Below, one piece after another: positions 43,252 to 51,712 of a DNA stretch of 60,993 nucleotides; the first letter of the stretch is position 1; each line of letters starts with the position of its first letter. Source of the DNA: Savagea sp. (GTDB lineage Bacteria; Bacillota; Bacilli; Bacillales_A; Planococcaceae); contig JASLJC010000130.1 of the NCBI GenBank assembly GCA_030152585.1, forward strand, positions 1 through 60,993, given 5' to 3'. The position numbers and the translations under genes were made by a program. Below the pieces are notes generated by a model, which saw only the letters and a program-made list of their open reading frames with translations, was not told where the DNA came from and did not search any database.

Positions 43252-43290
43252 AAAAAGTCTGGTGAGTCAAAAAGGCTCACCAGACTTTTA
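43252..43290. terminator. Terminator between the thioredoxin-like gene and abrB
   Basis: AAAAAGTCTGGTGAG/CTCACCAGACTTTT stem, 9-nt loop. Confidence 0.93.
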
Positions 43291-43350
43291 GTTTGTGTCA
43301 TTGAAAATGACTGCAATCTTATTTCATTTTGCATATTGAATCATCATTTA

Positions 43351-43623
43351 TTATTTAAAATGTTTTTCAATTTCTTCACTTAACATTTGAGCACCACGTG
43401 GGCTGACGTACATACCGTTAGATAATTGGAAATTGTCGGGAGTAATTTCACCCGTAATGACACAAGCTTCATCAACTTCATATTTTCTTAAAATGACTTT
43501 ATCTTCTTCAACGAAAATTTCCATCGGAACACCTTTCGTTAAATGAAGTGCGGTACGTAACTCTTTTGGAATCACGATCCGACCTAAATGGTCAACTTTT
43601 CGAACGATACCTAAACTACGCAT
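43351..43623 (-). CDS. abrB: AbrB-family transition-state regulator
   Basis: A 90-aa DNA-binding protein. The N-terminal swapped-hairpin domain MRSLGIVRKVDHLGRIVIPKELRTALHLTKGVPMEIFVEEDKVILRKY is typical of AbrB and Abh. The C-terminal half CVITGEITPDNFQLSNGMYVSPRGAQMLSEEI is the multimerisation domain. The ATG at 43623 follows AAGGAGAGAG. AbrB and its paralogue Abh cannot be told apart here with certainty. Confidence 0.9.
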   Translation of the reverse strand: MRSLGIVRKVDHLGRIVIPKELRTALHLTKGVPMEIFVEEDKVILRKYEVDEACVITGEITPDNFQLSNGMYVSPRGAQMLSEEIEKHFK

Positions 43624-43771
43624 GTTATCTCTCTCCTTCCATTTACAAATGAGATAATTTTTTCTACTGTTTAACAATTCCCAACAATCAAGGAATTTAA
43701 ACATTGAAGGAAACTATCGAAACCTTATTTTCTTTTTGTTACGATAATAGACGAAGAAAGGGGACAAAAAG

Positions 43772-44635
43772 ATGCAACGATTACAAAAGTATCGCTTATA
43801 CGACTATTTATTAATTATAATCGGTGCGTCATTCGTTGGGATTTCGTACAATTTATTTTTACTACCCGCTCGTATCGCAGCAGGAGGAGTATCTGGAATT
43901 AGTACGATTTTATACGAATTGTACGCATGGAATCCTGCATATGTTCAATGGCTCATTAACATACCATTAATTGTTGTCGGACTGATATTAGGTGGTAAAG
44001 AATTTAGTTTAAAAACGATCGTCGGTACGATTTTTGTACCGTTTGTCATTTGGTTAACAGCAGACTTATCACTATCTGTTGACAATCCGCTACTCGGGTC
44101 GATTTACGGAGGAATCGTCCTCGGAATTGGTCTCGGTATTGTATATCGTGGGAACGGTTCGACAGGAGGAACAGCACTCGTTGCACAATTGTTAAAAAAA
44201 TATACGAATTTTTCGAGTGGATTTGCTCAGCTGATCGTCGATGGTGTCGTCGTCATTACGAGTGCGTTCGTTTTCAATTTTGAATTAGCCTTGTATGCAC
44301 TGATGTCGATTTATGTGACGAGTAAAGTGATCGATTTTGTTCAATTACAGTCGTCACCGACGAAATTAGCGTTAATCATTATTGAGCCGGACCGAGAAGA
44401 AGTCATTCGCAAGCTGATTGAAAAAGGGCTCGATCGCGGTTGGACGAAAGTTGACTCTGTTGGAGGTTACTCAGCAGAAGAAAAAGTAATGATGCTATCG
44501 GTTGTAGAACAAAAAGAAGCGGTTTATTTGAAAAACTTGTTACAACGACATGAACCGACGGCATTTGTCGTCTTTTTAAACGCATCGGATACGCTCGGTC
44601 GTGGCTTTTCGACAGAGAAATTGTATACGACGTAA
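43772..44635 (+). CDS. YitT-family membrane protein
   Basis: A 287-aa protein with five or six N-terminal helices (LYDYLLIIIGASFVGISYNLFLLPARIAAGGVSGISTILYE..., GGIVLGIGLGIVYRGNGSTGGTALVAQLLKKY) and a soluble C-terminal DUF2179 domain (about 205-287). Members are common in Bacillales; function unknown, transport proposed. AAAGGGGAC before the ATG. Confidence 0.85.
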   Translation: MQRLQKYRLYDYLLIIIGASFVGISYNLFLLPARIAAGGVSGISTILYELYAWNPAYVQWLINIPLIVVGLILGGKEFSLKTIVGTIFVPFVIWLTADLSLSVDNPLLGSIYGGIVLGIGLGIVYRGNGSTGGTALVAQLLKKYTNFSSGFAQLIVDGVVVITSAFVFNFELALYALMSIYVTSKVIDFVQLQSSPTKLALIIIEPDREEVIRKLIEKGLDRGWTKVDSVGGYSAEEKVMMLSVVEQKEAVYLKNLLQRHEPTAFVVFLNASDTLGRGFSTEKLYTT

Positions 44636-44692
44636 GCAATCGAGTATACAAAATAAAAAGAACTGTTATAATAGTCAGTAAAATTAAATATC

Positions 44693-44832
44693 CTTATCAA
44701 GAGAAGCTGAGGGACTGGCCCGTTGACGCTTCAGCAACCTCTACGTCGTAGAAAGGTGCTACATCCATCAAGAATTTCTTGACAGATAAGAGTAAATTTC
44801 CCCCTCTTTTCTGAATGAAAGAGGGGTTTTTC
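44693..44832 (+). promoter_or_regulatory. SAM-I riboswitch (S-box) of metA
   Basis: P1 stem CTTATC/GATAAG encloses AGAGAAGCTGAGGGACTGGCCC, GCTTCAGCAACC and AAGGTGCTACATCC, the S-box core. After the aptamer (44693-44790) comes a terminator CCCCTCTTT/AAAGAGGGG with T-run (44801-44831). SAM binding should stop transcription of metA. A -10 TATAAT lies at 44667-44672. Confidence 0.96.
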
Positions 44833-44864
44833 ATTTTGAATGATAAATAAAAGGAGAATGAACG

Positions 44865-45779
44865 ATGCCAATTACAGTCCCACAAGGATTGCCTGCACGA
44901 GAGAAGTTGTTAGAAGAAAAAATATTCGTCATGGATGAAACGCGTGCACATACGCAAGATATTCGTCCGTTACGTATTTTAATTTTCAATTTAATGCCCG
45001 AAAAAGAAAAAACAGAGCTTCAATTGCTTCGTTTACTAGGGAATACGCCATTACAAGTCATTCCGACATTTTTAACGACAGCAACGTATGAATCGAAAAA
45101 TGTGTCAAAAACGCACTTAGATACGTTTTATCATACGTTTGATGAAGTGAAAGAACAAAAATTTGACGGGATGATCATTACAGGAGCCCCGATTGAAAAA
45201 ATGCCTTTTGAAGACGTTCAATATTGGAACGAATTAACAGAAGTAATGAAATGGTCGGAGACGAATGTTACGTCGACGCTTTATATATGTTGGGGTGCTC
45301 AAGCAGCGTTATACCATTTTTACGACATTGGCAAACATGAATTAACGACAGGAAAATGTACAGGTATATTTGAACATCGTGTCAACGTTCCGACAGAACA
45401 ACTCGTACGTGGCTTTAACGATTTCTTTTTAGCGCCGCATTCAAGACATACGGGAGTATCGCGTGAAAAAATCGCAGCCGATGAACGACTTACGATTTTA
45501 GCAGAGTCGGAAGAAGCGGGACCTTTTTTAATCGTATCGAATGATCGCCGCCACGTAATGATGACAGGTCATTTAGAGTATGATGCTACGACGTTACGTG
45601 ATGAATACGAGCGAGATATGAAACGGGACCCGAAAACGGCGACAATGCCAAAAAACTATTTCCCGAACGACGACCCGACGAAAACACCATCGAATCGATG
45701 GCGTGCACATACGCATCATTTATTTTCTAACTGGTTAAATTATTACGTCTATCAAGAAACGCCATACGATTGGATCTAA
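44865..45779 (+). CDS. metA: Homoserine O-acetyltransferase (MetA type)
   Basis: A 304-aa enzyme that activates homoserine for methionine synthesis. Catalytic Cys142 is in YICWGAQAALYHF; the His in HSRHTG and Glu in HLEYD complete the site. Residue 111 (GAPIE) is Glu, which in this family marks acetyl-CoA use, rather than the Gly of the succinyl-CoA enzyme of Escherichia coli. The call as acetyltransferase rests on that residue. AAAGGAG before the ATG; controlled by the SAM riboswitch. Confidence 0.94.
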   Translation: MPITVPQGLPAREKLLEEKIFVMDETRAHTQDIRPLRILIFNLMPEKEKTELQLLRLLGNTPLQVIPTFLTTATYESKNVSKTHLDTFYHTFDEVKEQKFDGMIITGAPIEKMPFEDVQYWNELTEVMKWSETNVTSTLYICWGAQAALYHFYDIGKHELTTGKCTGIFEHRVNVPTEQLVRGFNDFFLAPHSRHTGVSREKIAADERLTILAESEEAGPFLIVSNDRRHVMMTGHLEYDATTLRDEYERDMKRDPKTATMPKNYFPNDDPTKTPSNRWRAHTHHLFSNWLNYYVYQETPYDWI

Positions 45780-45792
45780 TCCGATGTAGAAA

Positions 45793-45824
45793 GAAGGTTA
45801 GGAGAATACCTAGCCTTCTTTTCG
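45793..45824 (+). terminator. metA terminator
   Basis: GAAGGTTAGG/CCTAGCCTTC stem and T-run. Confidence 0.85.
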
Positions 45825-45851
45825 TTTTGAAAAGGGAAAAGTTATAAAAAA

Positions 45852-45898
45852 TTTGCGAAAGAGTAGAACATTGATATAATGAATGACATTCAGTCATT
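45852..45898 (+). promoter_or_regulatory. Promoter and operator of the TetR/SMR operon
   Basis: -35 TTTGCG (45852-45857), 17 bp, -10 TATAAT (45875-45880), followed directly by the inverted repeat AATGAC-ATTCA-GTCATT (45882-45898), an expected TetR autoregulation site. Confidence 0.75.
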
Positions 45899-45917
45899 TT
45901 AGAAGTGAGGTGAAAAA

Positions 45918-46493
45918 ATGGATAAACGCGAACGGATTATCGAAGGAGCGATTCGAGTATTCCGCGAAAAAGGCGTCCATCAAGCGACGATTGCTAACAT
46001 TGTAAAAGAAGCAGGCATTGCACAAGGGACATTTTATTTATATTTTGAATCGAAATTGTCTTTAATGCCAGCTATTGCTGAAGTAATGGTAGAACGAACG
46101 ATTCATTACGTTCAACAACGTGTAGAACGAGAAGCACCTGTAGATATTCAACTTCGGCAAATGATTGACGCTATTTTTGAGATTTATCGAGACGACAATG
46201 AAATCCAAGCGTTAATTTACTCTGGCCTTGCTTCGACAGAACATTTGAAAAAGTGGGAGTCGGTATATGCTCCTTTTTACGATTGGGTAAGTCAATGGCT
46301 AGAAAAAGCCCAGCAACAATCGCTCATTCGTTCAACAGTCCATCCTGATCGATTTGCTAAATTAATGATCGGACTTGTTGAATCAGCAGCAGAACAAATT
46401 TATTTATATGACGTGGACCAAGAAGCACAAGCACCGATTCAAAAAGAAGAAGTGTTTCAATTTTTACAACACGCATTAGCGTTACAACAATAG
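45918..46493 (+). CDS. TetR-family repressor of the SMR pair (YvdT-like)
   Basis: A 191-aa regulator: N-terminal HTH AIRVFREKGVHQATIANIVKEAGIAQGTFYLYFESKLSL, variable ligand domain after residue 60. It precedes two small multidrug resistance genes, as yvdT does in Bacillus subtilis. It probably represses this operon through the repeat that overlaps the transcription start. GTGAGGTG precedes the ATG. Confidence 0.9.
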   Translation: MDKRERIIEGAIRVFREKGVHQATIANIVKEAGIAQGTFYLYFESKLSLMPAIAEVMVERTIHYVQQRVEREAPVDIQLRQMIDAIFEIYRDDNEIQALIYSGLASTEHLKKWESVYAPFYDWVSQWLEKAQQQSLIRSTVHPDRFAKLMIGLVESAAEQIYLYDVDQEAQAPIQKEEVFQFLQHALALQQ

Positions 46494-46504
46494 GAGGATT
46501 TTTT

Positions 46505-46870
46505 ATGGATGTACAAACGAAACGAAAAGCGTGGACGTACGTTGCGCTTACTAGTTTTTTCGAACTCGTCTGGATTTACGGATTTAATGTAGCAAGTGAA
46601 TGGTGGCATTGGATTTTCATCGTCTTCTTTATATTTGTCGACTTTCACTTTTTAACGAAAGCATGTGAATTATTACCGACAGGAACTGTTTATGCTGTTT
46701 TCGCAGCTGTCGGAACAGTAGGAGTAGCCTTAATGGATGCCTTTTTATTTAGTGCGCCACTAACTGGAAAAATGATTTTCTTCATCGTCATTATCGTCAT
46801 CGGCGTCATCGGACTCAATATTGCAGATAGCGTTGAAGAGAAAAAAGCGATGAAAGGAATGAACGCATAA
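46505..46870 (+). CDS. Small multidrug resistance transporter subunit 1
   Basis: A 121-aa four-helix protein. The conserved membrane Glu of SMR exporters is in SFFELVWIYGFNVA (Glu20), and GTVYAVFAAVGTVGVALMDAFLF matches helix 3. The first half has an N-terminal positive patch. Paired with the next gene, it should form a heterodimeric proton-coupled exporter of cationic compounds. The substrate (quaternary amines, guanidinium) cannot be read from sequence. AGGAGG before the ATG. Confidence 0.9.
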   Translation: MDVQTKRKAWTYVALTSFFELVWIYGFNVASEWWHWIFIVFFIFVDFHFLTKACELLPTGTVYAVFAAVGTVGVALMDAFLFSAPLTGKMIFFIVIIVIGVIGLNIADSVEEKKAMKGMNA

Positions 46871-47208
46871 TGTTCGGTATGTCAGAAGTAGCATTCGGTT
46901 GGACACTCGTCATTTTTGCCGCAGCATTTGAATTTCTCGGTGTTATCGGATTAAAAAAATATAGCGAAGAAAAAACAGTGAAAAACGGTTTTATTTATTT
47001 ACTCGGTTTTTTCAGTTCATTTGCTTTTTTATATTTTTCATTTAAATATTTACAAGTAAGTGTCGCATATGCTGTATGGATCGGTATTGGAACAGCAGGA
47101 GCGGTTTTAATTAATATGCTCTTTTTCGGAGAATCGAAAAGTGCAGGGCGTATTGTTAGTGTCATACTCATTGTCATCGGAGTTGTCGGATTAAAAGCGG
47201 TTTCTTAA
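46870..47208 (+). CDS. Small multidrug resistance transporter subunit 2
   Basis: A 112-aa four-helix partner; membrane Glu in AAAFEFLGVIGLKKYSE, helix 3 VSVAYAVWIGIGTAGAVLINMLFF. Start ATG overlaps the preceding stop (TAATG). The two subunits would insert in opposite orientations, as in YkkCD or YvdRS. Confidence 0.9.
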   Translation: MFGMSEVAFGWTLVIFAAAFEFLGVIGLKKYSEEKTVKNGFIYLLGFFSSFAFLYFSFKYLQVSVAYAVWIGIGTAGAVLINMLFFGESKSAGRIVSVILIVIGVVGLKAVS

Positions 47209-47225
47209 ATAAAATGAAGATGTTC

Positions 47226-47259
47226 AAAAAGCATGCCTAGACGAGGCATGCTTTTTTTA
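47226..47259. terminator. Bidirectional terminator
   Basis: AAAAAGCATGCCT/AGGCATGCTTTTT stem, 5-nt loop, overlapping the stop of the convergent HAD gene. Confidence 0.93.
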
Positions 47260-47922
47260 CTCCATTTGTTGCCATCCGCGTGCTGCTGCCTCTTGTTGTA
47301 AACGTCGCTCAGCATTTACAGCGACAGGATGTCCGACAAGCTCTAGCATCGGTAAGTCCGAAAGTCGGTCGCTAAAAGCGTAACTGTTTGCCCAATCGAC
47401 ATCGACATCGCGTAAGTAGTGCAAAATCGCTTCTACTTTCTTCTCAGCTTGGCGATGTTCAATCGGAATGGAGGCATCGATTTTCCCATCGGTTAATGGG
47501 ATATCTGTTCCAAAAACTGCATCGAAAGAGAAACGTTCTGTAACGGCTTGTAAAAAAGGAACGTAAGCACCTGACACTAAAATAGTAATATATCCATCGT
47601 CATGAAATTGTCGTAATTTCTTTTCAAGTACTCGGTGACGTCGTGCATAAATGGCTTGTTCTAATTCTTTAAAAAAGCGAGTCGCTTCTTCTATTGAGTA
47701 TCCGTCGAGTCCTTTTAAAAAATTTTGCATGCCGATTTGTCGAATCGTTTCACCTTCGATCAAGTTCATTTTATACAATAACGCTGGAACGATAGAAGGC
47801 AATAAAAACGTATAGTACTGCGTTTTAAACTGTGGATGTTCCCGTAAGCGAGTCATTAAAAGTGAAAAAGTATCTCCTCGATAAAACGTTTGATCAAAAT
47901 CGAATAACGCTACTTTTTTCAT
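47257..47922 (-). CDS. HAD-IB family phosphatase
   Basis: A 221-aa enzyme: motif I LFDFDQTFYRGD, motif II LVSGAYVPF, motif III RQAEKKVEAI, motif IV AFSDRLSDLPML. The helical cap is of the phosphoserine-phosphatase-like (IB) type, but the substrate is unknown. The ATG at 47922 follows GAAAGGGGGAATTTTTTATC. Confidence 0.83.
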   Translation of the reverse strand: MKKVALFDFDQTFYRGDTFSLLMTRLREHPQFKTQYYTFLLPSIVPALLYKMNLIEGETIRQIGMQNFLKGLDGYSIEEATRFFKELEQAIYARRHRVLEKKLRQFHDDGYITILVSGAYVPFLQAVTERFSFDAVFGTDIPLTDGKIDASIPIEHRQAEKKVEAILHYLRDVDVDWANSYAFSDRLSDLPMLELVGHPVAVNAERRLQQEAAARGWQQME

Positions 47923-48039
47923 GATAAAAAATTCCCCCTTTCGTTTCATCATAATGGAAAAAGGGGAAAAGGAATACTAAAAAGGGAAGATCAAACGTTA
48001 GAAAAAAATGAACAAAAAATAGAAATAGTCGGAAAACGG

Positions 48040-48100
48040 TTGTCACTACCTTTTTTTCAATGATACTATAAAGATAGTGAAGCAATTCACATGTTATAAT
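48040..48100 (+). promoter_or_regulatory. gdhA promoter region
   Basis: Two possibilities: TTGTCA (48040-48045) with TACTAT (48064-48069), 18-bp spacer, or a perfect -10 TATAAT at 48095-48100. Just upstream of the latter is the inverted repeat GTGAA-GCAA-TTCAC (48077-48090). Confidence 0.5.
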
Positions 48101-48142
48101 AAAAGGCGGATTCACGAAAAGAAGAAAGGGATGAGCGCCAAC

Positions 48143-49528
48143 ATGAATAAAAAATTATCACAACGAGAGTTAGAACGACGTAAGCGTGCAAATGATTACG
48201 TTCACGAAGTATACCAACTCGTCAAACGACGTAATCCTGATGAAAAAGAATTTTTGCAAGCGACACGTGAGTTTTTTGACTCGTTACGGCCAGTATTTGC
48301 TCAACATCCTGAATATATCGAAAACGGTATTTTAGAACGTGTAACAGAGCCAGACCGTACGATTTCATTTCGCGTAACGTGGGAGGATGACAAAGGTCGT
48401 GTACATGTGAATCGTGGATTCCGTGTTCAGTTTAATAGCGATCTCGGTCCGTATAAAGGTGGAATACGTTTCCATCCATCTGTTAACAACAGTATTATGA
48501 AATTTTTAGCGTTTGAGCAAATTTTCAAAAATGCATTAACAGGTCAACCGATTGGGGCAGGTAAAGGAGGCGCTGATTTCGATCCGAAGGGGAAATCTGA
48601 TCGAGAAATTATGCGTTTCACACAAAGTTTTATGACAGAATTAACGAAATATATTGGACCAGATACAGACGTACCTGCAGGAGATATCGGTGTCGGTAAA
48701 CGCGAAATCGGGTATATGTTCGGTCATTACAATCGACTAAATGGTGGCTATGAAGCGGGTGTTTTCACAGGGAAAGACCCAGACTTCGGAGGCAGTTTAG
48801 GACGTCGTGAAGCGACAGGATATGGTGTCGTTTACTTCGTTTCCGAAATGTTAGAAGAACATGCACTAGACTTTAACGGTAGTCGTGTCGTCGTTTCAGG
48901 TTCAGGAAACGTGTCGACATATGCGATGGAAAAAGCAGCAGAATTAGGGGCAACTGTCGTAGCGTGTAGTGATTCTAGCGGTTATATTTATGATCCGAAC
49001 GGTATCCAATTAGACACTGTCAAACGTTTAAAAGAAGTTGAGCAAAAACGAATTAAAGAATATGTAAAGCATCACCCAGAAGCACAATATCACGAAGGTT
49101 GTGGTGGTATTTGGCAAGTGCCGTGTGACATTGCGTTACCTTGTGCGACGCAAAATGAGTTAGACGAAAGCGACGCAGAAGCACTCGTTCGAAATGGTGT
49201 AAAAGCAGTCGGTGAAGGGGCGAATATGCCTTGTTCAATCGAAGCGATTCAACATTTCCAACAAAATGATGTACTGTTTGCGCCAGCAAAAGCAGCGAAT
49301 GCAGGTGGTGTAGCTGTATCTGCGATGGAGATGTCACAAAATAGTATGCGTCTTTCATGGACGACAGAAGAAGTCGATGAACGCTTGAAAGTCGTTATGA
49401 AAGAAATTTATACGAGTTGTACGACAGCTGCTGAAAAATACGGCTATCCGAACAATTTAGTAAAAGGAGCAAACATTGCTGGATTTTTAAAAGTGGCAGA
49501 TGCAATGGTTGCACACGGTTTACATTAA
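48143..49528 (+). CDS. gdhA: NADP-type glutamate dehydrogenase
   Basis: A 461-aa enzyme fixing ammonium onto 2-oxoglutarate. Substrate-binding GGIRFHPSVN and catalytic PIGAGKGGADFDPKGKSD (Lys), with NADP fold VVVSGSGNVSTYAMEKAAELG. The pattern and length match the hexameric biosynthetic GdhA of many bacteria, not the catabolic RocG/GudB of Bacillus subtilis. The ATG at 48143 fits best with AAAGGGATGAG; ATG 48131 is too close to the ribosome binding site. Confidence 0.94.
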   Translation: MNKKLSQRELERRKRANDYVHEVYQLVKRRNPDEKEFLQATREFFDSLRPVFAQHPEYIENGILERVTEPDRTISFRVTWEDDKGRVHVNRGFRVQFNSDLGPYKGGIRFHPSVNNSIMKFLAFEQIFKNALTGQPIGAGKGGADFDPKGKSDREIMRFTQSFMTELTKYIGPDTDVPAGDIGVGKREIGYMFGHYNRLNGGYEAGVFTGKDPDFGGSLGRREATGYGVVYFVSEMLEEHALDFNGSRVVVSGSGNVSTYAMEKAAELGATVVACSDSSGYIYDPNGIQLDTVKRLKEVEQKRIKEYVKHHPEAQYHEGCGGIWQVPCDIALPCATQNELDESDAEALVRNGVKAVGEGANMPCSIEAIQHFQQNDVLFAPAKAANAGGVAVSAMEMSQNSMRLSWTTEEVDERLKVVMKEIYTSCTTAAEKYGYPNNLVKGANIAGFLKVADAMVAHGLH

Positions 49529-49561
49529 AAATAGACGGTCTTCGGATCGTATATTTTTATG

Positions 49562-49599
49562 AAAAAAAGGCCGAATCGTCATCGATTCAGCCTTTTTTG
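49562..49599. terminator. Bidirectional terminator between gdhA and hisJ
   Basis: AAAAAGGCCGAATCG/CGATTCAGCCTTTTT stem with a 4-nt loop. Confidence 0.92.
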
Positions 49600-49609
49600 T
49601 CGTTCGTTT

Positions 49610-50404
49610 TTATAAGGATTGAATGGCATGTAAAGTCGGTTGTCGCTTATCATACGTTGCAATATGCGTAAAACCGATCGATTCTAACAATTGTAGTGAT
49701 GATTTAAAATGAAAAGCGATATCTTTCGGGTGATGGGCATCGCTTCCAAGAGTAATGATTTTTCCCCCAAGGTCATGGTATAATCGAAGTATATCCGGAC
49801 TTGGTAAATTGTGCGAAAGACGGTAACGAAGACCAGATGTATTTAACTCGATTCCTTTGCCATCGTCAATTACAGTACGTAAAATTTCAGCGATTTCATC
49901 GTGGAAAGGATTTTCGACGATGTCTTTCGTATAACGTTTAATTAAGTCCAAATGTCCTAAAATGTCATAATCTTTATAATTCTTCACCGTTTCAAATAGT
50001 TCAGTGTAATACGTCCGAAAAGCGTCTTCATTCGATCGATCTTTAAAAATTTCGCGGTAATGAAGAGAACCATTTTCGACAGTATGTAACGAACAGATGA
50101 CGAAATCAAAAGAATGTTGTTGAATATACTGACGGTATCGGTCGTATAAGTGAGGTTGTAAACCGATTTCAACACCTTTTTTTAACCGGATTTCATCTCG
50201 GTATTGTGCTTGGAACCGCTCGATCGCCGCTGTGTAATCGTCGTATGAAAAATCAAAAACGATAGAAGGGTCTGGGTAATCGTAGTCGATATGTTCTGTA
50301 AAACAAATTTCAGTAACACCTTTTTGAATAGCCGATTGAATCATGTCGTCCATCGGTGCTTCGCTATCCGCTGAAAAGGATGTGTGCATATGATAATCAA
50401 ACAT
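49610..50404 (-). CDS. hisJ: Histidinol-phosphatase HisJ (PHP family)
   Basis: A 264-aa PHP metal-dependent phosphatase: DYHMHTSFSADSEAPMDDMIQSA at the N-terminus, CFTEHIDYD, CSLHTVENG, DILGHLDLIKRY and GSDAHHPKDIAFHF provide the His/Asp/Glu metal ligands. It removes phosphate from L-histidinol phosphate, the step before HisD. Divergent from the his operon. AAGGAGG before the ATG. Confidence 0.94.
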   Translation of the reverse strand: MFDYHMHTSFSADSEAPMDDMIQSAIQKGVTEICFTEHIDYDYPDPSIVFDFSYDDYTAAIERFQAQYRDEIRLKKGVEIGLQPHLYDRYRQYIQQHSFDFVICSLHTVENGSLHYREIFKDRSNEDAFRTYYTELFETVKNYKDYDILGHLDLIKRYTKDIVENPFHDEIAEILRTVIDDGKGIELNTSGLRYRLSHNLPSPDILRLYHDLGGKIITLGSDAHHPKDIAFHFKSSLQLLESIGFTHIATYDKRQPTLHAIQSL

Positions 50405-50425
50405 AACAATTCCTCCTTAATAAAT

Positions 50426-50480
50426 TTGACAAATAGTCTGAATACATTTATAGTACTATATAACTTTAGTGTAGTAAAGT
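50426..50480 (+). promoter_or_regulatory. his operon promoter with symmetrical operator candidates
   Basis: Perfect -35 TTGACA (50426-50431), 17 bp, -10 TATAGT (50449-50454). The -10 lies in the palindrome TATAGTACTATA (50449-50460), so a mirror -10 faces hisJ. Downstream is the inverted repeat ACTTTA-GTGTAG-TAAAGT (50463-50480) at the likely transcription start. Confidence 0.8.
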
Positions 50481-50505
50481 GATGAAGTGAAAGGATGTTA
50501 ACAAG

Positions 50506-51702
50506 ATGAGAAAAATAAAAGATGAACGAAAATACGAACGAATGACTAAAACGATCGCTCAACGATTTGAATCATACGGATACGTGAAAACGAACATACC
50601 CGCTTTTGAATCGTACGACGTCTATGCGACAATCGACCGTGCGATTAATGTAAAAGAAATGGTGAAAGTAATCGATTATACCGGAGAAGTTCTCGTTTTA
50701 CGACCGGATGTAACGATTCCATTAACGAAACAGATGATTCGTGAAAAGGAAACGAACGGCCAATTAGCTGAGACACGCCGTTATTACGTACAAGAAGTAT
50801 TTCGTCAACCTTTTACGAAAGATGGGCGTATTGAACGTCTCCAAATGGGAATCGAATGTTTTGAACGATCCACTCCTGAGCGCGATGCAGAAATGATTGC
50901 GCTCGCTTCACACGCGCTACACGATTTGCATATTGATGAACATACAGTCGAGATTGGTTATGCGAGCTTTTTGAATGATTTATTAGCAGACTATTCGTTA
51001 GACGATGTAACGTATGACAAAATCGAGCGCTATATTCAAGCGAAAAATAGCGCAGAGCTCGAAGCGTATGTTACACCTTTACCGTTACCTCAACAAGTGA
51101 AAGAAGTGTTAACGCAAATCCCAACTTTATACGGTAACTTACAACAAATTGAACGTCGTCTCTCTCAGTATACGACAGAAAGCGCTGTTGATAAAACGTT
51201 ACAAAAAATGAAAGAGTTATATCGTCATATCGAAGCATTCGGTTTAGCAGAACAAGTCGTCTTCGATTTTGGTCTCGTCAATACGATGGGATATTATTCG
51301 GATTTATTATTCCAAGTATATGTCGATGGAACGGGGCGTCCGGTTTTAATGGGAGGACGTTATGATGAATTAAGTGAACGGTTAGATGGCCAATTAGAAG
51401 CGATTGGCTTTGCATTTGATTTAGACGTATTAAGTGAAGTCGTACCGTTTACAAAAGATGATGATGATCAAGTAGATGTTCACATTTATTACGTACCGTC
51501 GCGCAGTAAAGAAGCGATTGAACTTGCGACAGAATTACGGAATCGTCGCTATGAAACGACGATGAGTCGACAAGAAGAGCGGAATGAAAAGCTTCGTCAG
51601 ATGACGATTACATTTGAAGAAGACGTAACAGTCGAAACGCTAGAGACAAAAAGAACTGTAACGACAATTGACGAAATACTTCGAATGATGAAACGAAAGT
51701 GA
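50506..51702 (+). CDS. hisZ: HisZ, regulatory subunit of ATP phosphoribosyltransferase
   Basis: A 398-aa histidyl-tRNA-synthetase-like protein without the tRNA-binding domain; motif 2 region ETRRYYVQEVFRQPFTKDGRIERLQMGIECF and GGRYDELSERL. It forms an octamer with short HisG and is needed for its activity and histidine feedback. First gene of the operon. Confidence 0.95.
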   Translation: MRKIKDERKYERMTKTIAQRFESYGYVKTNIPAFESYDVYATIDRAINVKEMVKVIDYTGEVLVLRPDVTIPLTKQMIREKETNGQLAETRRYYVQEVFRQPFTKDGRIERLQMGIECFERSTPERDAEMIALASHALHDLHIDEHTVEIGYASFLNDLLADYSLDDVTYDKIERYIQAKNSAELEAYVTPLPLPQQVKEVLTQIPTLYGNLQQIERRLSQYTTESAVDKTLQKMKELYRHIEAFGLAEQVVFDFGLVNTMGYYSDLLFQVYVDGTGRPVLMGGRYDELSERLDGQLEAIGFAFDLDVLSEVVPFTKDDDDQVDVHIYYVPSRSKEAIELATELRNRRYETTMSRQEERNEKLRQMTITFEEDVTVETLETKRTVTTIDEILRMMKRK

Positions 51703-51712
51703 GGAAAATAAA

